Part shown: one piece after another, positions 47,900 through 59,330 of the stretch
Layout: every line of letters begins with the position of its first letter
How positions within the stretch are numbered: the first letter of the stretch is position 1
Origin: Hibiscus mutabilis
Lineage: Eukaryota; Streptophyta; Magnoliopsida; Malvales; Malvaceae
Length of the DNA stretch: 64,000 nucleotides
Direction of reading: 5' to 3'
NCBI GenBank assembly: GCA_019671005.1
Contig: CM033714.1
Span: 60,125,741-60,189,740 of the forward strand
Notes under the pieces: model-generated
The model's database searches: none
Told to the model about the DNA's origin: nothing
What the model saw: the letters and a program-made list of their open reading frames with translations, nothing else
Translations under genes and position numbers: made by a program

Positions 47900-48990
47900 C
47901 CTTTTAATCTCTTATCGAGATATTTCATAATTTGTTGATTCCTCAATCGGACCATCACAATATATAGCTCATTTTCTTTTTCGAGGAATTTTATCTTTGG
48001 AACATACTTGTCTACCACGCTACAGGCGTAAGTTCGACTTATTAGCAACTAGAGTTTGTCCTTCTGGGACATCAAATTTAATCAGAGCATTCATAGCTGG
48101 TATATGTGACTTAGTCACTCTTTTAGGGACAACAAAACCATTTGGCAATTGATTTGCTAAGTTTTGTACATGAATTATCCTTTGAACTTCCAGTTTACAT
48201 TGATATTGTTGAGTACGTGGATCAAAATAAGATAATTCATTCCAATATATTTTTCCCAACTGTGTATTTTCTCCCCCCTAATGTTGGGAAAACCGACTCA
48301 TTAAAATGACAGTCAGTAAATCGAGTTGTAAATAAATTCCCCATATGAAGCTCGAGATATTTAATTTTCGAAAAGGGATTCAATTTCAAAATATATTCCC
48401 AACCTCCTTTGAGGACTCATCTTTGTGCGTTGTGGTGGAGCAATTAAAACATATACTGCACACCCTAAAATTCTAAGATGAGAACTATTTGGTTCCTAAC
48501 CAAACACCATATGTAATGGGGAGAACTTATGATAATTTGTTGGCTTGATACGAATTAATAATGCTGCATATAAAATGACATGTCACCAGCATTATGAAGA
48601 CGAATTGTCTATACAAGGTAATCTGAAAAATGTGCTCATAATTTTATCAACTGAGCAAGCAAACGCCAAATTGCAGGTTGATAACAATGATACATGTGAT
48701 CATCTAGTCGATGCATCGATTAAAACCGTAAAATATCTATATAATCTATGAGAGGGGTGTATGAGCCCATATATATCACCCTGTATCCGTTCCAGAAAAT
48801 TAATAGATTCATAATCTATCTTAGCTGGTGATGGTTGAATAATCAATTTGCCTTAAGAGCAAGCATCACATAAAAAAACATTACTTTGAAGAACCTATCA
48901 GTTCTTCAATGAATAACCACATGAAGTATTAATAGTTTTTCGCACCATAATTGAACCGGGATGGCCTAACCGATCATGCCAAATAATAAA
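47900..48990 (-). pseudogene. Copia integrase remnant and linker to RT
   Basis: The integrase zinc region is visible at 48990-48930 (WHDRLGHPGSIMVRKT). The core is degraded. LRILGCAVYVLIAPPQRTKM near 48410-48470 marks the end of the integrase, followed by the linker frame 48259-48020 (ESRQ-type region with VTKSHIPAMNALIKF). Confidence 0.65.
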
Positions 48991-50023
48991 GTTATCAGTA
49001 AACTTTTGGTTTACAATAGCATGAGCTTCAATTTGTACTAATTCTTGTGTAGTACAATCTGGATGACAATGCATGTAATTTTTTCAAGATTTTCTTATTG
49101 CCTTAGTTTATACTCGTATTATGGAGATAGTCAGCATCCCCTTGACTTAATAGTCACAATATGATATTCATTTATGTGAATATCTTTAAAATTCAATAAG
49201 TTTATTTGCAATTTTGGCGAGTATAACGCATTGTGAATATGGAATAGAGTTCCATTTGGCAATAACATATTTGCTCTTTCAGAGCCTTCTATGATATTAG
49301 TACTTCTGAATATAATACTTGCATTACCATTGTATTTTAAATGGGAAAATATATATAATTATGCATCTTTCAATATGTGCTTTGTTCCATTCACTTCGGG
49401 GAATAAAAAATATGTGCTTTGTACCATTCACTTCAGGGAATGAAAAAATATTAAATATAGCACATATCAAATCAATTATCTATCAAAGATAATGTCACAA
49501 TAACTTATTACTCTTCTGGAGCATTGATATTTTAGTACTTTAAGATATAGTACTCACATTTCCCCCTTGCATTTAAATGGAAAAATAGTTCTTATGCTTA
49601 AGTATAGTATGAATACTTGCACTGTTTGCTAAGCATAAATCGTCACAATTCATTGCATATTTTATTCCGGAAGTAATCATATTCTTCAGAGGATAATATG
49701 TAAAACAAATTAACATAAAGCAAAATAAATAAATGTTTTAATATATAATATAAAACATAAATAAATAATATGTAAAATAAATTAACATAAAGCAAAATAA
49801 ATTAAAATACCAATAACTTCCTTTAGAGATTATAAGGAAATAAGATAAATGGCGAATTATTCCCTTCAAGGGTTATGAGGAAATCAACAATATCCAATTG
49901 AGTTGGACCAACAACGCCATAATTATTTTCGCCATTTCGTAGACAAAATTTGTTTATATCTTCTTTCCTTTATCATTCATGATTGTGGATAAAGGTCCAT
50001 AATGCTTCGGCGTTTGACAAGTA

Positions 50024-50640
50024 CTAGATCAATGGTTTGTACCATCGCTTTGATAACATAAAATTTTTAATATGATCTCTATCATTATTGTCATCCTTAT
50101 AATCCCACTTTTGGTGGGTATAAGTATTCTTAAAATGACCATAACGTCTATGTCTATAGTCTTGATCATGACCACAACTACTAATGTGACGTTTATTATA
50201 AAATCTCACATTCACTTCAGGGAATAGAGTGGAGCCAGTGGGCCTTTAAGACATTTTTCACGATATTGTGTCTGAGGACAACATTATTTGCGTGAAAAGT
50301 GGAGTATATTTTTTTAACATATCCTCATCAGTAATATTTTGACCACATAACTTCAATTGTGAAGTAATTCGAAACATAGCAGAGTTATACTCGCTTACTG
50401 GTATAAAATCTTGCAATCTCAGATGCAACCAATCATATTGAGCTTTAGGTAGAATAACAGTTTTCTGATGGTCATATCGTTCCTTTAAATTATTCCAAGG
50501 AATAAGAGGATCTTTCACCATTAAATATTCAGATTTCAACCCCTCATGGAGGTGACGGTGAAGAAGTATAATGGCTCTGGCCTTATTTTGAGCAAATTAT
50601 TCCAAAGATTTAATCCTCGTACGCGACATTGTTAAACCAA
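50024..50640 (-). pseudogene. Copia gag remnant (UBN2-type)
   Basis: The frame 50539-50258 is a clear plant Copia gag segment (VKDPLIPWNNLKERYDHQKT, YDWLHLRLQDF, QLKLCGQNITDEDM). Upstream, toward 50628, the frame is open except for one TAA. The frame 50215-50024 is Arg/His/Asp-rich and may be the remains of the zinc-knuckle region, but no clean CCHC is left. Confidence 0.75.
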
Positions 50641-51340
50641 TTCACAAAGTCCTTTAGAAACTTTCTTTGAGACCAATAGCCTCACATAATGGGATGTCCA
50701 ACCAATATACTTAGATTAAACCAACATAACAGAAAACATAAATCACCATAATTTATAAGTCTTCTTGTAGACCATAAATCACCATAATTTATTGCACTTT
50801 AAAATCGTAATTTAAAGAATAAAAATAAAAATAAAGCTTACCGATATAGACTTTTCTCATGAAGACAATGGAGACATAGCAAATGGACCAAGACATCTTC
50901 TCATAATCTTTTTACGTTGTGTCTCTTTCCAAGCCATTCAAAGATATCATATAAAACTCAAAATATGGTTAAAAACATCGATTCTCATAAATAACATAAA
51001 CATATTGATATTTAATTATAAGGAAATCTTAATAAATATATATCATAATTTTCTTGCTCATAATTAAAGCCAAATAATGTTATCGAAAATAAAATAAATT
51101 AGAAACAATCACATGCAAAACCTGTTAATATCTCGCCTTTGATACAAAGTAATGGCAGTGATAAATGGAAGTGATTGCAAGGACCATCAACTTTGATGCA
51201 GTCCTTGGAATGAACACGCATGATAACACAGTATGGTCTTCAGCTTTCCACGATGAGGATGGAGTTCATCGACTCAATTTGGATGAAAGTTGAAATTTGA
51301 TTTGAATCAATATTTTTTGAGCAAATTCGTACTAATAATG

Positions 51341-51553
51341 TGTTGTGAATAAAATAAAGAACAAAAACAAAATAGATGAACAAGAACAAGAACAAGATGA
51401 GAGGCAAAGAGAGAGACTTGTATTATATTCTCAAAGTAAGATTGTGTACAATGCTTTCTTCAAATTTTATATTTATAGCCATAAAATGAAAATCCTAATT
51501 TCAATAGGTATTAATATATAAAATATCCACCATAAATAAAGATATTAATAACA
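51341..51553 (-). repeat. 5' LTR of the minus-strand Copia
   Basis: 213 bp, aligning with 46058-46267 with scattered differences. It is followed by TAAAT outside. Confidence 0.85.
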
Positions 51554-51558
51554 TAAAT

Positions 51559-51904
51559 TATTTTTATTTATCCAATAAACAGGAAACCTGCTATAAATAC
51601 ATCAATATGACAAGCTAGCAGCACCCTTCCTTCTCATGATTCGAGTCCAAGGGTAATAAAATCTTTTGAGCCAAAGGTCTCAGTTTCAAAAAGCTTTATA
51701 ATTATAAACATGTGTTTCTAAAAAAATAATAAACTTTACTCTTATATAACGATAATATAAAATTTTCATATAACTTTTTTAGAATATATATATTTTATAT
51801 AACATAACTAAAATTGCTTATTATATGTAACATTTATTATCATATTATTTATAAAGTATACAAAAGAAAAGTTTGGAAAACCTTTTAAGCTGATAAAAGT
51901 TATT
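51559..51904. other. AT-rich intergenic DNA with a possible box B
   Basis: TGATTCGAGTCCAAGGG near 51638 resembles a Pol III box B, but no box A was identified, so no SINE is called. No gene was seen. Confidence 0.4.
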
Positions 51905-52095
51905 TTATTGTTACCAACAATCAGTTGGTCTAGTGTGGTGAGACACTATATTCCTTAAGTAATGTCAGATGTTTAAATCTTAATATTGTAAATGGAGAAA
52001 ACTGAGTTGAGAGAGTCGCTCTTATCATGGGCCTTTGCGAAACTCATCTGAATTAGTCGATTAATGGGTCGAAAACTAATAGTTCAAAAAGTTTC
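51905..52095 (+). mobile_element. SINE-like element
   Basis: CAGTTGGTCTAGTGTGGTGA is box A-like and, about 50 bp later, GATGTTTAAATCTT is a decayed box B. The 3' part (GAATTAGTCGATTAATGGGTCG) has a relative near 23105-23130, showing that the unit is dispersed. Ends are uncertain. Confidence 0.4.
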
Positions 52096-53654
52096 TTAAT
52101 TGTTTATTATATTAATGCATTGACATTTAAATAATTTTTAGATTAAATAAAAAACCCAATACCCAAATTCTATAATTAAACTAAACTCATGCCATAAAAT
52201 ATCTATTCCTAAACCTGAAGTAAAATAATAAAATTTCATTTGGAATCGAAAGGTGCCTTGTCCGGAATTTCCGAGCATCATTCGACCAAATGACGGAACT
52301 CTTATACTAACAATGACAATAGGTCGAATATATGTATTTTTTAACTTAATTTGAATTTTTAAATTTATGTAAAGATTTAAATATTTTTATTTGTATATTA
52401 TACGAGTTTTACTATTTAGATTCATATTTGAATTAAATATTATTATTCATCAGTTACCAAAATCAGTAAAAAATCTGAATTTTAAATTTTAAATCATGTG
52501 TCAAATATTATTATTATTATTATTATTATTCATATGTGCCAATGTTAAAATCTCTTAAAAGCAAACATATTCTTCCTTGTGTAATCCGAGTCAGATTTGA
52601 ATATCTGAATCAACATCTGTATAAATAATGCAAATTCATATAATAAATATTTTAGGGTGTCTATTTGTATCTATTCTAAATTCACAGCGGATAATAATCT
52701 TAACATTTGAATAAAAATGAATCAAATGTATGTAAATATGGGAATCAAACAATTCAAACTACAGTTCATATCTTATCCTCAATTGAGAATGCTTTAAAAA
52801 ATAGTACTTATTGCCTCCTAAACTATATTTTTTTTTCAATTTAATACCTAAACTTTTAAATGTCCATGAAGTGATTCTCTTTTAAAAGTCCATTGTTATA
52901 AACGGGCCTAAAATCCAATCCAGACCAATAAAAAAATCTTTGGTTACCGACAAATTTTGATGAATGAAGGTAATCCATTGCTACCAATATGTGCAGCTTA
53001 TCATATATTGTGTAATCAAATTTCTAAACTACTTATTTATTTCTTTAATTCATTTCTCTGTCTTAATATTTTAGATTATCTAAAATATGTTAAAGTAATG
53101 TGTCAATTTTGGGCATGCCGCCACCTAGGAGCCTATTGATGTAACCATTCGAACCACTCAAACGTGTTAGTTGGTGGTTATTTTATTTATTTATTATTAT
53201 TATTATTAGCCGCTAATTTCAAACAATGTATTATAATATTTATATATAATATACTAATTTTTGGATTATAATATTCATATATAATATGCTTGTCTGTTCG
53301 TAGCTAGGCTGAGGGGATAAGTTGTGTTTTTTTATCTTGCCGAGTGTTTACTCATTTTAATTTAAGTAAGTATTATTTTTTTATTTAAATTTAAAAGAAT
53401 TTTTTAATGAAGGCTGTAGTAATATATCTTTTGTTATCAGAAAAGAAAGTTGTACACCCCACGTAAGAATCTTTTTTTAAAGAATATATCAGGCTCGAGC
53501 CGTTTTCATTTTCATATATAATTTATATATAAACATGGGTTCTAAAGAAATTTTTGAACCGAGGAGATTATTCTTTATGATGAATTATATTATTAAATTG
53601 ATATTATAAAAAATATTTTAATATATTATTTTTTGAAAGAAAAAATATTTTAAT
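52096..53654. other. AT-rich intergenic DNA with microsatellites
   Basis: An (ATT)n run lies at about 52508-52530 and a TTA-type run near 53190-53207. No gene or transposon was recognised. Confidence 0.5.
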
Positions 53655-53775
53655 ATATTACTAAATTTGTGAATGGTTGAAACTCTTAGTTGATATCCTC
53701 ACATTCTCTTAAGTTGTGTGTTCAAGATCCAGTAAGAGTAAATTCTCTTTTTTCCTCTCCTAAATAAAAATTGTT
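53655..53775 (+). mobile_element. SINE-like element ending in an AT microsatellite
   Basis: A tRNA-like head reads TGGTTGAAACTCTTAGTTGA (box A region) and GTGTTCAAGATCCAGT (box B), then TTCTCTTTTTTCCTCTCC and AAAAATTGTTCAAAAA. An (AT)n tract follows directly, a common 3' end for plant SINEs. Confidence 0.45.
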
Positions 53776-53777
53776 CA

Positions 53778-53814
<37 letters not shown>
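53778..53814. repeat. (AT)n microsatellite
   Basis: An uninterrupted AT dinucleotide run of about 18 units, directly after the SINE-like sequence. Confidence 0.9.
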
Positions 53815-53818
<4 letters not shown>

Positions 53819-54289
53819 AAATTTTATAAAATAGTAAAAGTAATGTTGATTAGGTAAACTCATAGTAAAATTGAAATATACTTATATCATATTAAATTAG
53901 ATTTATTGTTTCATATTGATTATCATGTAATTAATATTATATTTATCTATAAATAAAATTAAAATATTTAGCTCTACAAATAGATGTAATAACCTCAAAT
54001 AATTTAAAAAGTTTCATTCGAATATCATTTAAAGAAAATTATTGAAAAGTAAGTTTTTGTTAAAATTTTACAAGTGTTGGTAATTATTATTTTTAAAAAT
54101 TCAAAAGTGGATGGAAGGGAAAGTGGTCCAGGTGATATTTTTTTTTGTTATTCATAGGTGATTTCAGTTCGAATATTTTGTCTGCATAGTGTGTATATTA
54201 TCAAATGGTTAAGATTAACTATCTTGTAATCACATCAAACAGTTTTAAAAAGCAGATTAAGGGACTTATGTATATTTCACCCTTTATAA
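53815..54289. other. AT-rich intergenic DNA
   Basis: No gene or repeat boundary was recognised. Confidence 0.5.
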
Positions 54290-54826
54290 AAAGAGTGATG
54301 TCAAAAAATGCCTCTAGCGTTCACTTTAACACCTATTATTTTTTTGAAACATTTTAACCTTCAAATTTTATTTTGGATCAAAATAGCTCCTCCATGGCTG
54401 AAACCTGTTAGCTAACTAACGATAAAAAACGGTTAGCCAACTTTAACTCTCAACATTTTATTTTGGGTCAAAATGGTCCATCTACGGATGAAAACTGTTA
54501 TCCAACTAACAACAAACAACTTTAAATGACATGACATAATGACACGTTAGTAGAAAAAAATAAACCTATATTTTTATAAAATTATTTTTGACTGATGTGC
54601 CATTTTGTCAAGTCAGCACTTTTGTCTATATGATACTATTATGTCAGCATGCAGTGCCATGTAGGTTTGCCACATCATTTCAAGCCATTTATCATTAGTT
54701 GACTAACAGTTTTCATCCACATAGGAGTTATTTTAGCCTAAAATTAAACGTTGAGGGTTAAACTGCTTCAAAAAAAGAATATATGCTGAAGTGACTATTC
54801 AGTCAAATGTTAGGATTTTTTTGCAG
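54290..54826. mobile_element. Inverted-repeat MITE at the Athila insertion point
   Basis: The left arm carries TTCAAATTTTATTTTGGATCAAAATAGCTCC and the right arm an inverted relative (GGAGTTATTTTAGCCTAAAATTAAACGTTGAGG); CTGTTA..CTAACTAAC and GTTGACTAACAG also pair. The outer ends (ATGTCAAAAAATGCC left, GGATTTTTTTGCAGTAT right) are inverted too. The Athila LTR begins within a few bases of its right end. The left arm also holds an internal direct duplication. Confidence 0.5.
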
Positions 54827-55299
54827 TATGTGTTAAGTGTTCAAAAGTACTATTTTTATAACCCTTTTTACTCATATTATTGTTAGACTTAGGCTCATTT
54901 TAGTTGCATTATTAGGCATTCATGCATGTTTTCATGATTTCCTTCAACGTCATGCTTGATTTCATAATTTAGTTGATTTTGTGGAAAAAGGTACTGCTGG
55001 TGTGTGTTTTTGTGTATGCAGGTTAATTGCCCGAGCAAGTATTGCCGAGGCAATGAAGGAAACAAGGAAGTTGGCGATTTCTCCATAGATTCAGCCCTAT
55101 ATATAGTCAAAAATTCCAAGGAATCCTATAGGAGTCGAAGTACTATGAGGAGATTAAAGGGAGATCAAATTCCAAGAGATTTATGAGGATTTTTAGGAGG
55201 AATAAAATAATAAAATAAAATAGATCTATTTCTTTTATTATATTGTATTTAATTTCAACTTAACTTCCTCCTCAATAAAGACTTTGACCTAGCCATCTC

Positions 55300-55310
55300 A
55301 TATATAAAGC
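55300..55310 (+). promoter_or_regulatory. Athila LTR TATA box
   Basis: TATATAAAGCC lies in mid-LTR and is conserved at the same place in the 3' LTR (near 63810-63820). It would start the element's genomic RNA. Confidence 0.5.
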
Positions 55311-55858
55311 CCTAGCCACCAACTACAAGGGTGTGCGATTAGAGAGAGCAAATTGGGGGCTGTTTCAATTTATTCTTCTTCTTTTGCTTCTATTAGATTC
55401 ATGTTTAGGGATTTTATTTTTGTGGTTATTTTGCACTTGACTATGAACTAAACTCTTTTGGCTAGAATTATTCTGTTTAGTTGTCAGAAAACGATTGGGA
55501 TTGTTTAGGTTTTTTGTTTTGCAATTTAAGTTCAAGGTTTGTTCATTCTTGGTATTTATCTTTGCATGCGATTGAATCGGGAGAGGATCTCGTGAATGCA
55601 TCCATGTATCTAATATCAGGAGAGTTAGATTCAAGAAACGTATGAACATGGTTTTTGTCCAAATAGATGAAGACTAATTTGGCTTAGGAATAAGTTACGA
55701 ATTTCAACGACTAAAATAAGCGCAAAATAGGTTGATGTTCACCCATGATTAATGCAATGATGTATTATCAAGGCATGCACATTGACTAGAGTTTCAAATT
55801 AGGGATAAGGAGAAACTATTGAAGAACGCTTTGCCGAACCTTAAAGGTTGCCGCCCAA

Positions 55859-56020
55859 TTACCCAGGCAATCGTTTCACTAGTTGCCCTAGCAATAGCCT
55901 TACCAATTGCCCAGGTAGACGCTTCGTTAATTGCCCAAGCAATCGTATCGTTAATTGCCCAGGCAATCATATATTCAGTTGCCCAGGCAATCGTGTTGCC
56001 TGTTGCCCAAGCAATCAAGC
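55859..56020. repeat. Seven tandem 24-bp repeats with TTGCC-GGCAA palindromes
   Basis: Units start at 55859, 55883, 55907, 55931, 55955, 55979 and 56003, with a consensus close to TTGCCCAGGCAATCGTATCG plus TTAA. Each unit carries TTGCC, two bases, then GGCAA, which can pair. Because 24 is a multiple of three, frames stay open on both strands (three overlapping frames between 55794 and 56207); these are a by-product and not genes. Confidence 0.85.
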
Positions 56021-56309
56021 TACCTTTGCATGCAAAATCGAAACTGTCCATTCAATTTCCACACCACGACGCACTTTAATTCGGCCTATTCTCTCAATCA
56101 TTCAACTTCTATTTAGTTTACTTGCTTTCTTTACTTTACTTGTTTATTCAACCCAACTATCATCACTTGTGTTTTTACTTTCTAAGTGCATGAAGACAAA
56201 CTCTTGAAGTGGCAACAATTCCTGTGGAGACGATATCTAAACTATACTATAACTTACGACGTGTATACTTGCACCAATTGCGAAGCACTCAAAACACATA
56301 ACAAGTTTT

Positions 56310-56328
56310 TGGCGCTGTTGCCGGGGAT
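56310..56328 (+). promoter_or_regulatory. Primer binding site (tRNA-Asp type)
   Basis: TGGCGCTGTTGCCGGGGAT lies 6 bp after the LTR end and matches the Athila-type primer site TGGCGCCGTTGCCGGGGA with one change. Confidence 0.85.
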
Positions 56329-56431
56329 TGGCAATAACGACTTTCTTTTTAACTTCTTGTACCTTTATTTTTTTATTTTTTTATTTCTAATCGGTTTCAA
56401 GGGGCTTATAACTTTGGTTTTGCATCTGTGT

Positions 56432-58320
56432 ATGGCCAGGGCGAGACCAACAACACAAGACTACCCATTCAAACCCGAGATAGAACGAGTTCTTAATAGA
56501 AAAAGACGAGAACAACGAGCAACAATGGCAAAACAACAAGATAACCCAGTCGGCAATCTGAATGACAATGGTAACCAAAACATCGTAGTAAAAGGAGGAA
56601 GAGATCAAGTCATACAACCTGTTCGTAACAGACCCATTCGAGACTATTTAGAGGAAGATCTCAACGGTCTCAATCTAGGAGTTGTCGCACCGAAGATAGA
56701 AGCTGCTCACATTAAATTAAAACATGTGATGTTCAATATGATCAAAACAATTGGTCAATTTGGTGGCTCAGCAACTGAAGATGTCATACAACATCTCAAA
56801 TCATTCTTAGAGATTTGCAATTCATTCAAGCTACAAGGAGTCCATGAAGATATCCTAAGGCTAAAATTGTTTCCCTATTCACTGAGGGATAGGGCAAAAA
56901 CGTGGTTGAATAGTATTCCATCTGGATCTATAGGATCATGGACGAATTTGTGTCATGATTTTATTGATAGGTTTATCTCTACAAATACGACTGATAAGTT
57001 GCATAATGATATTACTTCTTTTCGGTAGGCAGATGATGAATCTTTGTACGAGGCTTGGGAGCGATACAGAGAGCTTTTACACAAATGTCTCATGCACGGA
57101 TTCCTATTATGGACGCAAGTGATAATGTTCTACAACTCAGTGAACACTCCGACAAGGATGATGCTAGATGCTTCGGGCAACGACATACTTCTCGACAAGT
57201 CACCTGAGGAAACAATAGAGATTCTGAACCGTCTTGCCAAGAACGACTATCAGTTCCCAACCACCCGAAGAGGAATAGTCAGACGTAATGTCATAATAAA
57301 CGAGCTTCATTCATCGGGATCTATTTTTGCACAATTGGCTGCCTTAACCAATATGGTTAAGAATATGCAGCTACCTAGCAACCCATAGGAGGTCAAGCTA
57401 GTTGGTTCATTTTGTGAATTATGTAACGATAACCATGATTTTTCTGAATAACCGCAGAACCTATAATCTAGTTTTTACGTTGGAAACTACAACCGGAACA
57501 ACAATGTGATGTCCAACACTTACAATACAGCCTGGAGGAAGCACCCCAACTTCTCATGGAGTAATCCCAACAATTTCCTCAACTAGAGAAATCAGAATGC
57601 ACAAGTAACAGGATTCCAGTAGAACTTGACACGGCAACAGATGCCACAGATGTCGCAGCAATAATCAACTTCATCCAGTTCTTTGGAAAATTCTCTCAAT
57701 GCTTTCATGTTAAAAACTGAATCTTATATGGTAGAGAACAGTAGTTTCATGAAGAAAACTGATGCTTTTATGAACAGGACAGAGATGAGATTGCAAAATC
57801 AAGAGGCAGCCTTGAAATCCTTGGAGACACAAGTCAGACAATTCGCTCAAAACTTGAATATGAGACCACCAGGCGGTTTACTTAGTGATACTGAAGTCAC
57901 AAAAGGAGCAAACCACGAGCATTGCAAAGCAATCACCTCTAGGAGTGGCCGACAACTTAAAAACCCAAGCTCACTCAATAGAGAATACTCAACAAAAAGA
58001 GCAGCCCCTTATCCAGACAGATGAATCCAACAACAAAACCTCTAATAAAAATAACGAGTCAGAAAATGCCAAGACAATTCCATATACTCATGACTCGGCA
58101 AACCCTAATGCCAAGGTAATACCAGATACCAATGGCTCGGCAATTCCAAATACCATTGCATCGGTAGGTCCTGAAGCTATTGCCTTGATAATGCCCGATG
58201 CCATCGCCTCGACAACCAAGCATACCTCGGTAAGTCTTGATGCATCGCAATTCGTCAAATCAAATTCCAATACAAAGAACGGATTTAGGACATCTAACTT
58301 CCACCACCATTCCCACAAAG
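56432..58320 (+). pseudogene. Athila gag remnant
   Basis: The ATG at 56432 opens MARARPTTQDYPFKPE. The capsid region (YLEEDLNGLNLGVVAP, DVIQHLKSFLEICNSFKLQG, RAKTWLNSIPSGSI) is typical of Athila gag. The same frame continues to about 58000 with single stop codons (57026, 57386, 57448 and others) that mostly look like CAG/CAA to TAG/TAA changes. A zinc-knuckle relic CELCNDNH lies near 57415. About 57970-58310 the homology moves to the +1 frame and back, pointing to two offsetting indels around an Ala/Pro/Thr repeat region. Confidence 0.85.
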
Positions 58321-58321
58321 G

Positions 58322-59330
58322 TTGAAATGGCAGAAGCAAGAATACCATTTCAAGAAGTTCCTTAACATCTTGAAGCAGGTCCACATCAACTTGCCATTGG
58401 TTGAAGCAATAGAGCAAATGCCAAACTATGCTAAGTTCCTTAAAGACATTGTCTCTAATAGAACAAGGCTAGGAGAATTCGAAACAGTTACTGTGATGGA
58501 AGGATGCATGGCCATGCTGCATAACTGCATGCCACCCAAGCTTAAAGATCACGACAGTTTCACTATACCATGTTCAGTCGGAAACTATTATGTCAGGAAG
58601 ACATTTGTGTGATCTTGGAGCAACATAAACTTTATGCCAAAATTAGTTTTCCAGAAATTGGGAATCGGGAAGGCAATACCAACAACAGTCATGCTACAGC
58701 TTGCTGACAGATACTATGTACACCTAGAGGGAACAATCGAAGATATACTGGTTAGAGTTGATAAATTTATTTTTCCCATTGACTTTATTGTTTTGGATTG
58801 TGAAATAGATGAGTTCACCTCGATTATTCTTGGGAGAACCTTATTAGCTAGATGAAGAACGTTGATTGATGTTGAAAATGGAGAACTCATGATGAGGGTG
58901 AATGACCATCAAGTCAAGCTGAATGTATTCCAAACCCTAAAGTATGCCGACGATCCAAAAGAATGTCAATTAATCCACGCTACAATCGAATTTGATTTTG
59001 ACGTGGAAGAACATTCCCTCGGGAATAACATTACCAAGGAGAATTGACTCGGCAATTACATTGCCCAGGTAATTGAACATGAAGAGTTTGAAGAGATGAA
59101 CGATAACGAACTTGAGGAAGCCAATTGGATGGTAAGCCGACCAGGTACATATTTCGAACCATTAGAGTGCACAGGTAAGGAAGGTAAACTCGAGAAACCT
59201 TCAATTGAACAACCTCTCATTATTGAGTTGAAACCATTGCCAGGGTAATTAAAATATGCTTACTTAGGAATCAATAATACATTACCTGTAATTATTTCTT
59301 CTAAGTTACAGCCTGAATAGGAAAAGAAGT
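58322..59330 (+). pseudogene. Athila protease region
   Basis: Homology resumes in the gag frame with FKKFLNILKQVHINLPLVEA and ALEQ-like EQMPNYAKFLKDIV. The aspartic protease site is degraded: the expected CDLGA-type motif falls at the stop near 58612. The following PKLVFQKLGIG, VLDCEIDEFTSIILGR and DVENGELMMRV segments are typical of the protease-RT linker. TGA and TAA codons break it. Confidence 0.7.

Larger units (their letters stand above)
46058..51553 (-). mobile_element. Ty1/Copia retrotransposon with short (about 210-bp) LTRs
   Basis: The 5.5-kb element is bounded by LTRs at 46058-46267 and 51341-51553 that start TGTTAT and end CACAACA on the coding strand, with TAAAT duplications outside. 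Coding order on the minus strand is gag, integrase, RT, RNase H, typical of Copia. A purine run CCAAGGGAGAG abuts the 3' LTR. All domains are broken by stops and frameshifts. No tRNA-Met primer site follows the 5' LTR directly; a weak match (TTGTATCAAAGG) lies about 190 bp further in. Confidence 0.85.
54831..56303 (+). repeat. Athila 5' LTR
   Basis: It starts TGTTAAGTGTTCAAAAG and ends AAACACATAACA. The first 650 bp align closely with the 3' LTR. It includes a possible promoter word TATATAAAGCC near 55300-55310 and the 24-bp repeat array at 55859-56020. Confidence 0.85.

Noticed and set aside
55859..56020. CRISPR-like array
   Set aside because: Units are contiguous 24-bp repeats without spacers, in a plant LTR.
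55794..56207. Three overlapping open frames (86, 85 and 119 codons)
   Set aside because: They are produced by 24-bp tandem repeats (8 codons) inside an LTR and have no start context or family.
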